64,000 bases of DNA, taken from contig NZ_SAUN01000001.1 in assembly GCF_004011505.1 (NCBI RefSeq), positions 5,208,001-5,272,000 of the forward strand, read 5' to 3'. Below are positions 8,085 to 16,043 of this stretch, piece by piece. Within the stretch, counting starts at the first letter, position 1. Each line of letters opens with the position of its first letter. This stretch comes from Nonomuraea polychroma (GTDB taxonomy: Bacteria > Actinomycetota > Actinomycetes > Streptosporangiales > Streptosporangiaceae). The notes beneath the pieces were generated by a model. It ran no database searches. It was not told the DNA's origin and saw nothing but the letters and a program-made list of their open reading frames with translations. Position numbers and translations under genes: made by a program.

Positions 8085-9086
8085 TCACAGTTCGAACCCC
8101 GCGGGGAACGGGTCACGCGGATCCAGGAAGTACTGGGCGGTGCCGGTGATCCAGGCGCGGCCGGTGATCGACGGCACGACCGCCGGCGCGCCGCCCACGG
8201 TGGTCTCCTCCAGGAGCCGGCCGACGAAGTGGGTGCCGATGAACGACTCGTTGACGAAGTCCCGGCCGAGCGGCAGCTCGCCACGGGCGTGCAGCTGGGC
8301 CATGCGGGCGCTGGTGCCCGTGCCGCACGGGGAGCGGTCGAACCAGCCGGGGTGGATGGCCATGGCGTGCCGCGAGTGGTGCGCGTCGGAGCCGGGGGCG
8401 GTGAAGTAGACGTGGTGGCAGCCCCGGATGCGGTCGTCCTCGCGGTGCACGGGCTGGTCGGCGGCGTTGATCGCCTCCATGGTGGCGAGGCCGGCGGCGA
8501 TGATCTCGTTCTTGGCCTTGCGGTCGAAGGGCAGTCCGTAGGCGTCGAGGTCGACGATCGCGTAGAAGTTGCCGCCGTACGCGAGGTCGTACCGGATGTC
8601 CCCGAACCCGGGCACGGCGACGACGGCGTCGAGCCGGTCGCTGTAGGAGGGCACGTTGCGCAGCGTCACCGACATGGCCATGCCGTCCTCGACGGCCACG
8701 TCCACCTCGACCAGCCCGGCCGGGACCTCCAGGCGCACGGTGGTGACCGGCTCGACGACCTCGACCATGCCGGTCTCGACGAGCACGGTGGCCACGCCGA
8801 TCGTGCCGTGCCCGCACATCGGCAGCAGCCCGGACACCTCGATGAACAGCACGCCGAAGTCCGCGTCCGGCCGGGTGGGCGGCTGCAGGATGGCGCCGCT
8901 CATGGCGGCGTGGCCGCGCGGCTCGGTCATCAGCAGGGTGCGGATGTGGTCGAGGTTGTCGCGGAAGTAAACGCGCCGCTCGGCCATGGTGGCGCCGGGG
9001 ATCACGCCCACCCCACCGGTGATCACGCGGGTGGGCATGCCCTCGGTGTGGGAGTCGACGGCGTGGAAAACCCGTTTGGTCCTCAT
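8085..9086 (-). CDS. 4-hydroxyproline 2-epimerase family protein (paralogue 2)
   Basis: The 333-aa protein starts MRTKRVFHAVDSHTEGMPTR and has catalytic motifs LLPMCGHGTIGV and DRSPCGTGTSARMAQLHARGEL, so both active-site cysteines are present. These are typical of hydroxyproline epimerases, which convert trans-4-hydroxy-L-proline to cis-4-hydroxy-D-proline, the first step of the bacterial pathway. The ATG overlaps the stop of the upstream DapA-family gene by 4 bp. About 64 bp separate it from paralogue 1, the widest gap inside this operon. Confidence 0.9.
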   Translation of the reverse strand: MRTKRVFHAVDSHTEGMPTRVITGGVGVIPGATMAERRVYFRDNLDHIRTLLMTEPRGHAAMSGAILQPPTRPDADFGVLFIEVSGLLPMCGHGTIGVATVLVETGMVEVVEPVTTVRLEVPAGLVEVDVAVEDGMAMSVTLRNVPSYSDRLDAVVAVPGFGDIRYDLAYGGNFYAIVDLDAYGLPFDRKAKNEIIAAGLATMEAINAADQPVHREDDRIRGCHHVYFTAPGSDAHHSRHAMAIHPGWFDRSPCGTGTSARMAQLHARGELPLGRDFVNESFIGTHFVGRLLEETTVGGAPAVVPSITGRAWITGTAQYFLDPRDPFPAGFEL

Positions 9087-9976
9087 CTCAACCCTTCTGC
9101 CAATGCCTTCTCGGTCGCGGCGCGCACGACGGCGGCCTGCTCGTCGGTGAGCGGCTGCCTGGGCTGCCTGCACGGGCCGCCGTACCGGCCGGCGAGGTCC
9201 ATGGACAGCTTGATGGCCTGGACGAACTCCGTCTTGGAGTCCCAGCGCAGCAGAGGGTGCAGCTTCCTGTAAAGGGGCAGCGCGGTGGCGAGGTCGCCGG
9301 CGACCGCGGCGCGGTAGAGCGCCACGTTGGAGGCCGGCAGGGCGTTGGGGTAGCCGGCGATCCAGCCCACCGCCCCGGCCACGGCCAGCTCCAGCAGCAC
9401 GTCGTCGGAGCCGATCAGCAAGTCCAGCTCGGGGGCGAGCTCGGCGATCTCGTACGCGCGCCGCGGGTCTCCGCTGAACTCCTTCACCGCCACGATCAGG
9501 CCCTCCTCGTGCAGCCTGGCCAGCAGCGCGGGGGTCAGGTCGACCTTGGTGTCGTACGGGTTGTTGTAGGCCACGATCGGCACCCCGGCCTTGGCGACCT
9601 CGCGGTAGTGCGCGAAGACCGCCCGCTCGTCGGCCCGGTAGGCGTTGGGCGGCAGCAGGAGGACCGAGCCGCAGCCCGCCTCGGCGGCCTGCTCGGCCCA
9701 GCGGCGCGACTCGGCGGCGCCGTACGCGCCCGCTCCGGCCATCACGTTCGGGGCACCGACGACCTCGACCGCCGTCTCGATCACCCGGGCGCGCTCCTGC
9801 GGGGTGAGCGTCTGGTATTCGCCGAGCGACCCGTTGGGCACGACGCCGTCGCAGCCGTTCTCGACCAGCCAGCGGCAGTGCGCGGCGTAGCCGTCGAAGT
9901 CGACGGACAGGTCGTCGCGCAGGGGCAGCGCGGTGGCGACCATGACGCCGTGCCATGGCTTGCTGCGATGTTCCAT
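9083..9976 (-). CDS. DapA/NanA-family lyase (probable 1-pyrroline-4-hydroxy-2-carboxylate deaminase)
   Basis: The 297-aa TIM-barrel protein of the dihydrodipicolinate synthase family has GVVPNGSLGEYQTL near residue 45, YNNPYD for the catalytic Tyr region, and VAVKEFSGD with the Schiff-base Lys. In hydroxyproline operons this family deaminates and dehydrates delta1-pyrroline-4-hydroxy-2-carboxylate to 2-oxoglutarate semialdehyde. Context favours that over lysine biosynthesis. The ATG at 9976 has a GGAGGA site. It overlaps the epimerase gene by 4 bp. Confidence 0.85.
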   Translation of the reverse strand: MEHRSKPWHGVMVATALPLRDDLSVDFDGYAAHCRWLVENGCDGVVPNGSLGEYQTLTPQERARVIETAVEVVGAPNVMAGAGAYGAAESRRWAEQAAEAGCGSVLLLPPNAYRADERAVFAHYREVAKAGVPIVAYNNPYDTKVDLTPALLARLHEEGLIVAVKEFSGDPRRAYEIAELAPELDLLIGSDDVLLELAVAGAVGWIAGYPNALPASNVALYRAAVAGDLATALPLYRKLHPLLRWDSKTEFVQAIKLSMDLAGRYGGPCRQPRQPLTDEQAAVVRAATEKALAEGLR

Positions 9977-10000
9977 CAGGAGTCCTCCATGTCGGGTCTT

Positions 10001-11485
10001 TCAGTGTGCGAGGGGATCGTCGGGTTTGTCGGCACGGCTCGTGGCCAGGTCGTCGGGATTGCCGGGGCCGCTCGTGGCCAGGTCGTCGGGATTGCCGGGG
10101 CCGCTCGTGGTGAGGTCGTCGCCGGGTTCGGCGGCCTCGCTGAGGGCGCCGAGGGTGATGGGCTGGGCGATGGGGCGGCGAGGCGGTTGCTGCGGCTCGC
10201 CGGCCAGGCAGGCGACGGCGTACCCGCAGATGCGGCCCTGGCACCAGCCCATGCCGGGCCGGGCGAGCAGCTTGATGGAGCGCGCGTCGGTGGCGCCGAG
10301 CTCCTGCGCCTCCCGGATGCGCGCCAGCGGCACCTCCTCGCAGCGGCACACCAGCGTGTCGTCGCGCAACCACCCTTGCCAGCCGGGCTGGACGGGGTAC
10401 GCCCGGTGCAAGGCAGCGCCGAACGCCCGCCACCGATCCCGCCGCCGCGACAACACCCCGGCGACCTCCCCCGCCGCCACCTCGACCCCCGCCGCACCAG
10501 ATGTGCTCCGGCGGGCGTCCGCGACGACGGAGCGGCCGGCGATGCGGCCCTCGAGTTCGGCCAGCCGCCATCCCCCCACGCCGGTGGGCTCGCCTGCCGC
10601 CCACACCCCGGGCACGGTGGTGCGCTGGGCGGCGTCGGCCTCCAGGACGGGGCTGCCGTCCACGTCGTGCCGGGTCCCGCAGCCGAGCTGCACGCCCACA
10701 TCGATCTGCGGCACGAACCCGTAGCCTGCCGCCACGGTGTCGCACTCGACGACCCGGGTGGCGAGAACGTTCCACTGCTTGTCGAGGCGGGCCACGGTGA
10801 CGGCCTCCACCTCGCGCTCCCCGTGGGCCGCGACCACCGCGTGGCGTGTCAGGTACGGCACCCGGTGCCGGGCGAGGCTCAGCGCGTACCCGCCGGCCTC
10901 GGCGGCCTTGCCGAGGGCGAGCAGCGGATGCCTGGCCAGCCCGAGCGCGCCGCCCGCCTCGAAGACGCCGAGCACCTTCGCCCCGGCCGCGGCCAGCCCG
11001 GTCGCCACGGGCAGCAGGAACGGCCCGGTGCCCGAGACGACGATCCGCCTGCCCGCCACCACGCCGTCGCCCTTGAGCAGCGCCTGCGCGCCCCCGGCGG
11101 TGAGCACGCCGGGCAGGTCCCAGCCGGGGAACGGCAGCGGCCGGTCGTACGCGCCGGTGGCGATCAGCAGCCGCCGTCCCCGCACGGCGACCGCCTGCCC
11201 GTCCGGGGAGCCGGCGTGCACGAGCAGATCGCCCCCGGGCTCGCGACTCACACTCCACACCTGGTGCCGCGACAGCACCTCGGCCCGGTCGCTCAGGGCG
11301 TGCGCCTGCCGCAGGAACCGCTCCAGCCCCGGCGTGCGCCCGGGGACGGCGGTGTGGCGGAAGTACTGGCCGCCGAGCCGCGCCGACGAGTCCAGGAGCG
11401 CCACCCGCAGCCCGGCCAGCGCCGCCGTGAGCGCGCCGGCCACGCCGGCGGGCCCGCCGCCGACGACCACGAGGTCATATGTCAT
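10001..11485 (-). CDS. FAD/[2Fe-2S] dehydrogenase subunit (D-hydroxyproline dehydrogenase alpha-like)
   Basis: The 494-aa protein has an N-terminal FAD motif (VVVGGGPAGVAGAL) and a pyridine-nucleotide-disulfide-reductase-like middle. A C-terminal BFD-like [2Fe-2S] domain has CRCEEV and GMGWCQGRICGYAV cysteines. With the small ferredoxin-like protein and the DAO-type subunit encoded directly upstream, it forms the three-subunit oxidase/dehydrogenase layout of HcnABC and of heteromeric D-hydroxyproline dehydrogenases. It probably oxidises cis-4-hydroxy-D-proline. ATG 11485 overlaps the ferredoxin stop by 4 bp. An acidic tail of about 60 residues is extended by exact tandem repeats. Confidence 0.87.
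   Translation of the reverse strand: MTYDLVVVGGGPAGVAGALTAALAGLRVALLDSSARLGGQYFRHTAVPGRTPGLERFLRQAHALSDRAEVLSRHQVWSVSREPGGDLLVHAGSPDGQAVAVRGRRLLIATGAYDRPLPFPGWDLPGVLTAGGAQALLKGDGVVAGRRIVVSGTGPFLLPVATGLAAAGAKVLGVFEAGGALGLARHPLLALGKAAEAGGYALSLARHRVPYLTRHAVVAAHGEREVEAVTVARLDKQWNVLATRVVECDTVAAGYGFVPQIDVGVQLGCGTRHDVDGSPVLEADAAQRTTVPGVWAAGEPTGVGGWRLAELEGRIAGRSVVADARRSTSGAAGVEVAAGEVAGVLSRRRDRWRAFGAALHRAYPVQPGWQGWLRDDTLVCRCEEVPLARIREAQELGATDARSIKLLARPGMGWCQGRICGYAVACLAGEPQQPPRRPIAQPITLGALSEAAEPGDDLTTSGPGNPDDLATSGPGNPDDLATSRADKPDDPLAH
10037..10102. repeat. Exact 33-bp tandem duplication inside CDS
   Basis: Units at 10037-10069 and 10070-10102 are identical, with degenerate partial copies on both sides (about 10018-10036 and 10103-10129). 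Each unit encodes an 11-residue SGPGNPDDLAT-type peptide in the C-terminal tail of the FAD/[2Fe-2S] subunit, and reading frame is maintained. Confidence 0.9.
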
Positions 11486-11733
11486 GAGGTCGTCACCTCG
11501 TCCCCTGGCGCCGCCTCGGCCAGGCAGGCACGTTCCGGCGCCTGCCCGTTGACCGAGACGAGGCAGTCGAAGCACACCCCGATCCCGCAGAACAGCCCGC
11601 GGGGCCGCGCGCCGAACCGGGTGGTGCGCCAGGCCCGGATCCCGGCCGCGTGCAGCGCCGCGCCGATCGTCTGGCCGGGCACGACCGGCACGGACCGGCC
11701 GTCGACCGTGATGGAGAACGGGCGGACGGTCAA
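11482..11733 (-). CDS. Small (2Fe-2S)-binding protein (dehydrogenase gamma subunit-like)
   Basis: The 83-aa ferredoxin-like subunit has the cluster motif FCGIGVCFDC (C-x4-C-x2-C) and a fourth cysteine in APERAC. Similar proteins are the small subunits of HcnA-type and sarcosine-oxidase-like complexes. The most likely start is TTG 11733, which overlaps the DAO-gene stop as TTGA and follows a GGAGG. Upstream in-frame codons would only add a proline/arginine-rich shadow of the neighbouring gene. It should pass electrons between the two flavin subunits encoded on either side. Confidence 0.82.
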   Translation of the reverse strand: MTVRPFSITVDGRSVPVVPGQTIGAALHAAGIRAWRTTRFGARPRGLFCGIGVCFDCLVSVNGQAPERACLAEAAPGDEVTTS

Positions 11734-12872
11734 GAAACCTCCTCGGGGAAGCGGTCCGGGCGGAAGGGGCTCAGGTCCAGGTCCGGCTGGGCGCCGGTGA
11801 GGACCTGGGCGAGCAGGTGGCCGGTGGCCGGGGCGAGCCCGATGCCGGCGCCCTCGTGCCCGCACGCGTGATACAGGCCGGGCGCCCGCGGATCGGGACC
11901 GATGACGGGCAGGTGATCGGGGCAGTACGGCCGGAACCCGCAGTAGGACCTGATGGCCCGCACGCCCCGCAGCACCGGGAAGAGCGCGACCGCCTGCGCC
12001 GCCAGCCGGGCGAGCACCGGGACCGAGGTCGTCCGGTCGAACCCGACCCGCTCCCTGCTCGCCCCGATCAGCACCGTCCCCGCCACCGTGCCCTCGACCA
12101 CGGCCGACGTCTCCAACCCCGCCGAGTCGCTGGCCACGTTCGTGACGTAGGCGGCTGTGTAGACCTTGTGCCGGATCAGCGGCTCGGGCAGCGGCTCCGT
12201 GACGAGGATGAACCCGCGCCGGGGCAGGACCGGCAGCCGCACCCCTGCCAGCGCGGCGATCTCACCGCCCCAGGTGCCGGCCGCGTTGATCACCGCGCCG
12301 CCGAGCACGTCCCCCTGCGTGGTCCGCACGCCGGTCACGCGCTCCCCCGACCGGATGAATCCGGTCACCTCGGCCCCCAGACGCAGCCGGAGCGTGCCCC
12401 GGCCGTACTTGTCCGCGCCGTGCTTGAGAAGGGCGGCGGCGGCCAGCATGGGCTGGACCTGGGCGTCCTGCGGGTAGAAAACGCCGCCGGCCAGCCCCTG
12501 CGCCAGGTGCGGCTCGTAGTCGCGCAGCGCGTCGCCCGGCACGACGGCGTGCTCGACGTCCTGCTTGGCGGCGAGCTCGGCGAGCTGCCGCTGGATCTCG
12601 GGGGTCTCGGCGACGACGAGCCCGCCCTTGGCCTCGAACTCGAACCCGCCGTGCCCGGCCAGCGTGCGCCAGAGCCGGTTGGACAGCACCGCCAGCTCCA
12701 GCTCGGGCCCGGGCTCCTTGTCCGACACCAGCACGTTGCCCTCGCCTGAGCCGGTCGTGCCGCCGGCGACGGGTCCGCGGTCGACCACGGTCACGTCGAG
12801 CCCCGCCCGCGCGGCGTAGTAGGCGCAGGCCGCCCCGACCACGCCGGCGCCCACGACGATGACGTCGGACAT
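11730..12872 (-). CDS. DAO-family FAD-dependent oxidoreductase (D-hydroxyproline dehydrogenase beta-like)
   Basis: The 380-aa protein has an N-terminal dinucleotide-binding motif, VIVVGAGVVGAACAYYAARAG (split here as VIVVGAGVVGA and ACAYYAA), and C-terminal GHEGAGIGLAPATGHLLA, which are typical of D-amino-acid oxidase/sarcosine oxidase beta subunits. It is the first gene of the leftward hydroxyproline operon. A GGGAGGT site lies 4 nt before ATG 12872; GTG 12878 is less well spaced. It likely carries the substrate-oxidising flavin for cis-4-hydroxy-D-proline or D-proline. Confidence 0.87.
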   Translation of the reverse strand: MSDVIVVGAGVVGAACAYYAARAGLDVTVVDRGPVAGGTTGSGEGNVLVSDKEPGPELELAVLSNRLWRTLAGHGGFEFEAKGGLVVAETPEIQRQLAELAAKQDVEHAVVPGDALRDYEPHLAQGLAGGVFYPQDAQVQPMLAAAALLKHGADKYGRGTLRLRLGAEVTGFIRSGERVTGVRTTQGDVLGGAVINAAGTWGGEIAALAGVRLPVLPRRGFILVTEPLPEPLIRHKVYTAAYVTNVASDSAGLETSAVVEGTVAGTVLIGASRERVGFDRTTSVPVLARLAAQAVALFPVLRGVRAIRSYCGFRPYCPDHLPVIGPDPRAPGLYHACGHEGAGIGLAPATGHLLAQVLTGAQPDLDLSPFRPDRFPEEVS

Positions 12873-12891
12873 CCCCACCTCCCATCAGTAA

Positions 12892-12902
12892 TATGTCACA
12901 TA
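12892..12902. promoter_or_regulatory. Palindrome TATGT-C-ACATA, candidate GntR operator
   Basis: A perfect 5-bp inverted repeat with one central base lies 20 bp upstream of the first gene of the hydroxyproline operon, in the short gap to divergent ctaA. The -GT...AC- core fits the general operator style of FadR-type GntR proteins. The link to the GntR protein encoded at the operon's end is an inference. Confidence 0.5.
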
Positions 12903-12969
12903 CCTAAGCGGGTTGAGAAGCCCGTTCCCAGTGGCGGGACCGACCGTACCGGCCCGTACCATCGATGAC

Positions 12970-13950
12970 GTGAAGCTACCCACCGACCACCCCAACGCTC
13001 TCGTGCGCCGTCTGTTCTCCTTCTGGGCGCCGACCACGCAGGCGATGCGGGGCTGGGCGATGGCGTCCGTGGTGGTCAACGCGGGCATCGCGGTGACCGG
13101 CGCGGGCGTGCGAGTGACGGGTTCGGGGCTGGGGTGCCCGACCTGGCCGAGGTGCACGCCTGACAGCTTCATCCCGGTGCCGCACCCCGAGGTGTCGATG
13201 CTCAACATGCTCGTCGAGTTCGGCAACCGGCTGGTCACGTTCCTGGTGCTGGCCGTGGGGGCGGCGTGCGTGATCGCGGCGTGGCGGATGGTGCCGCGCC
13301 GCAGGTCCCTGGTGGGGCTGGCCCTGCTGCAGCCGGCGGGCGTCGTGGTCCAGGCGCTGTGGGGCGGGCTGGTGGTCAGCACCATGCTCAACCCCTTCAC
13401 GGTCGGCATGCACTTCCTCGTCTCGATCGGCCTGATCGCCGCGTGCTGGATGTTGTACGCCCGCGCAGGCGAGGGCGACGGCCCGGCCCGGCGGGTCGTG
13501 CACCGCGACGTCCGCAGGCTCGGCCACGTGCTGGTGGCCGCGGTGTTCGCGTTGCTGGTGGCCGGTGTGGTGGTGACCGGCACGGGTCCGCACTCCGGCG
13601 ATGTGATGGCCTCGCGCTTCGATCTCGACATCGAGGCTGTGGCGCGGTTGCACGCCGACATCGCCTACGTCGTCGTGGGGCTGACGTTCGCGTTGTTGTT
13701 CGCCGTGCACGTGAGCGACTCGACCCGGCCGGCCCGGCGGGCTGCGCTGGCGCTGTTCGCGGTGGAGCTGCTGCAGGGCGTGATCGGCTACACGCAATAT
13801 TTCCTTGCCGTGCCCGCCGCCCTGGTCCTCCTGCACGTGCTCGGCTCCACTCTGGTCTGGATCGCCGTCCTCCGGGTGGTGACCTCGCTGCGCACCCGCG
13901 ACCCGGTGCCCGCACCCCACTCCCCCACCGAAGTGCCCGCCACCGTCTGA
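12970..13950 (+). CDS. ctaA: Heme A synthase (COX15/CtaA family)
   Basis: The integral membrane protein of about 326 aa oxidises heme O to heme A for cytochrome c oxidase. It has eight predicted spans in two four-helix halves. Motifs include TGAGVRVTGSGLGCPTWPRC near the N-terminus, EFGNRLVTF, GMHFLVSIGLI, RLHADIAYVVVG, and the QGVIGYTQYFLAVPAALVLLHVLG helix region. The start is uncertain: GTG 12970 gives a short charged N-terminus, while TTG 12913 would add 19 residues. It sits near ctaB, which makes its substrate, as in other actinobacteria. Confidence 0.92.
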   Translation: MKLPTDHPNALVRRLFSFWAPTTQAMRGWAMASVVVNAGIAVTGAGVRVTGSGLGCPTWPRCTPDSFIPVPHPEVSMLNMLVEFGNRLVTFLVLAVGAACVIAAWRMVPRRRSLVGLALLQPAGVVVQALWGGLVVSTMLNPFTVGMHFLVSIGLIAACWMLYARAGEGDGPARRVVHRDVRRLGHVLVAAVFALLVAGVVVTGTGPHSGDVMASRFDLDIEAVARLHADIAYVVVGLTFALLFAVHVSDSTRPARRAALALFAVELLQGVIGYTQYFLAVPAALVLLHVLGSTLVWIAVLRVVTSLRTRDPVPAPHSPTEVPATV

Positions 13951-14012
13951 GCGGATATGCCAGGGTGTGTGGTGAAAGGTCCGCCACTCCCCCGCCCTCA
14001 GAGGGGTGCGCT

Positions 14013-14729
14013 TTGTTAGGAAAAGTCCGCCCCTCTCGGAAGGTGCTGCGCCGGACGTACCAGGGGCTGGTGGCGCTCAGCGTGCTCGCCCTCGTGCCCA
14101 TGACGTGGGCCTGGCTCAGCAGTTCGGGGCACCGGGTCGCGGCCGAGGGCCGAGCTCCGGCGGCGTGGCCCGCACGGGTGCCCGAGACGCAGGCGGCCCT
14201 GGTGCTCGGCGCCGGCCTGTACGCCGACCAGCCGACCCTGATGCTGGCCCGCAGGCTGGACATCGCCGCCGAGCTCTACCGCGCCGGCAAGGTGCGGGCG
14301 TTGCTGCTGTCGGGCGACAACAGCCGCAAGGACTACGACGAGCCGACCGCCATGCGCGACTACCTGCGCGCCAGGGGCGTGCCCGACGCCGTGATGGTGC
14401 TGGACTACGCCGGGTTCGACACGTGGGACTCGTGCGTGCGGGCGCGCAAGGTGTTCGGTGCCGAGCGGGTGACCGTGGTCACGCAGGAGTTCCACCTGCC
14501 CAGGGCCGTGACGTTGTGCCGCACGGCCGGGCTGGAGACCTTCGGGGTGGGTGACGACTCGGCCCGCCGGCTGCCCGGGCCCACCTACGTGTACGCCGCC
14601 CGCGAGCTGTTCGCCACCGCCAAGGCGTTCGCCGACGCGAAGATCCTGCACTCCGATCCCGTCTTCCCCGGGCCGCGTGAGGTCTCCCTCACCCGCATTC
14701 TGAGTCAGCCGGGCGCGCCGGGGGCGTAG
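14013..14729 (+). CDS. SanA/YdcF-like (DUF218) membrane-anchored protein
   Basis: The 238-aa protein has a basic N-terminus and one hydrophobic anchor (LVALSVLALVPMTWAWL), then a DUF218 fold: AALVLGAGLYADQPTLMLARRL, LLLSGDNSRKDYDEPTAMRDYL, YAGFDTWDSCVRARKVFG, VVTQEFHLPRAVTLC. SanA relatives affect envelope barrier function, but the reaction is unknown. TTG 14013 is chosen because it follows GAGGGG by 7 nt. Its 3' end overlaps the convergent PrsW-like gene by 25 bp. Confidence 0.85.
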   Translation: MLGKVRPSRKVLRRTYQGLVALSVLALVPMTWAWLSSSGHRVAAEGRAPAAWPARVPETQAALVLGAGLYADQPTLMLARRLDIAAELYRAGKVRALLLSGDNSRKDYDEPTAMRDYLRARGVPDAVMVLDYAGFDTWDSCVRARKVFGAERVTVVTQEFHLPRAVTLCRTAGLETFGVGDDSARRLPGPTYVYAARELFATAKAFADAKILHSDPVFPGPREVSLTRILSQPGAPGA

Positions 14730-15898
14730 CCGGGCGGCGGGGTGCCGCGAGCGACCGACTCGGCGTGCACCGCGGGCACCGGGAAGTCGGCCCTGGCGGT
14801 GCTCATGCACTCCAGCAGGGCCCGCTGCTCCTCGTGGAAGGTCTGCTCGTCGACCATGTGGCGGGCCGCCCGCTCGTGCAGCAGCCCCAGCTCGGTGGCG
14901 GCCAGCTGGTAGTCGCGCATCGCGCGCAACCCGCGCTTGCCGCCGTGGGCCTTGGCCCACTGCCTGGCCTGGCGGCGGCGGGAGAACGCCGACAACATGT
15001 AGATGTCGGCCTCGTTGACGAGCTTGGTCGGCTCGTACGGCGGGAGATAACGCTGGATGAGCGCGACGATGCGCCGCCGGTCCTGGAACACCACGCCGAT
15101 GAGCACGATCAGCACCATGAGCAGCGTCAGGTAGGCCACCACGAGCCCGGGGAAGCCGCCGTAGGAGGCCAGGCCGTTCCACAGGCCGTGCAGGACCATC
15201 GCGCCCGACCAGCCGGCCAGGATGTAGAAGACCCGCTCGGAGCCGCTGCGCTGGGCGGCGTAGGCGACGCCGACCCCGATCATGGAGCTGAACAGCGGAT
15301 GCGCCAGCGGCGACAAGATCCCGCGCAGCACCACGGTGACCGCCAGCCCTTTGACGCCCAACTCGGAGTTGAGCGCGGCGAGGTAGTAGCTGACGTTCTC
15401 GCTCATGGCGAAGCCGAGGCCGACCATGCTGGCGTAGATGATGCCGTCCGTCGGCCCGTCCAGCTCGGCCCTGCGGAACCTGAGCAGCCCGATCAGCACC
15501 AGGCCCTTCATCGTCTCCTCGACCACGGGAGCGCCGAACGTGGCCGCGATGTTGCGGGCGTTGTCCTCCGACAGCTTGACGGTGTCCATGATGTAGTGCA
15601 GGTTGAGCGAGTTGACCACCCCCGCGACCAGCACCGCGACGCCCGCGCCCCACGCGAAGGCGAAGATCAGGTTGCTGCGCGGCTCCGGCTCCATCCGGTC
15701 CAGCGCCAGCACGGCGGCCAGCAGCAGCGGCACGGGCGCCAGCGCCAGCGTGAGCGCGATGAAGAACTGCACCGGCTCGCCGTTGAGCACGTCGAACGAG
15801 AAGGAGACCAGCGCGCAGATGCCGGTGAGGACCAGCCCTGTGATCAACGCGAACGAGGGGCGGTCCTTCAACACCCAGCGTGGATCACGGGACGCCAT
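14705..15898 (-). CDS. PrsW-family intramembrane metalloprotease-like protein
   Basis: The 397-aa polytopic membrane protein carries PrsW/CAAX-type protease motifs: EETMKGLVLIGLL (EExxK glutamates), ENVSYYLAAL, and later histidines in LAHPLFSSMIGVG and MVLHGLWN. PrsW relatives clip membrane substrates such as anti-sigma factors, but no sigma/anti-sigma pair is nearby. The hydrophilic C-terminal tail of about 120 residues lies past the last span. The final 25 bp overlap the 3' end of the sanA-like gene on the other strand. Confidence 0.85.
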   Translation of the reverse strand: MASRDPRWVLKDRPSFALITGLVLTGICALVSFSFDVLNGEPVQFFIALTLALAPVPLLLAAVLALDRMEPEPRSNLIFAFAWGAGVAVLVAGVVNSLNLHYIMDTVKLSEDNARNIAATFGAPVVEETMKGLVLIGLLRFRRAELDGPTDGIIYASMVGLGFAMSENVSYYLAALNSELGVKGLAVTVVLRGILSPLAHPLFSSMIGVGVAYAAQRSGSERVFYILAGWSGAMVLHGLWNGLASYGGFPGLVVAYLTLLMVLIVLIGVVFQDRRRIVALIQRYLPPYEPTKLVNEADIYMLSAFSRRRQARQWAKAHGGKRGLRAMRDYQLAATELGLLHERAARHMVDEQTFHEEQRALLECMSTARADFPVPAVHAESVARGTPPPGYAPGAPG

Positions 15899-16043
15899 GG
15901 GGTGACTTTAACGGATCAGAGTGCCGGGGACCGTGCCGCAGGATACCCACTGTCACCGTCCAGACATGAACGTTGTGCACTGCCTTCACCACTGATTCTA
16001 AGGCCGGACCCGGTGCCGGTCTCGGGGTGGCCGAGAGCGGCGA

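Noticed and set aside
7056..8284. N-terminal extensions of the OCD-family and racemase-family reading frames
   Set aside because: They run into neighbouring genes and lack family sequence. ATG starts at 7055 and 8020 fit homologues, and 7055 overlaps the upstream stop by 4 bp.
10037..10102. Possible CRISPR repeats
   Set aside because: Units are directly adjacent with no spacers and are translated in frame. The same applies to the rapZ array at 46145-46294.
9257..11800. Long plus-strand open frame of 847 codons opposite the hydroxyproline genes
   Set aside because: It is an antisense shadow created by high GC. The minus-strand genes have family motifs and start/stop overlaps, while this frame is His/Gln/Arg-rich with no domain.
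13266..14012. Upstream in-frame extension of the SanA-like gene
   Set aside because: It overlaps ctaA in another frame and encodes Arg/Gly-rich sequence. TTG 14013 has a proper ribosome site and the membrane anchor follows.
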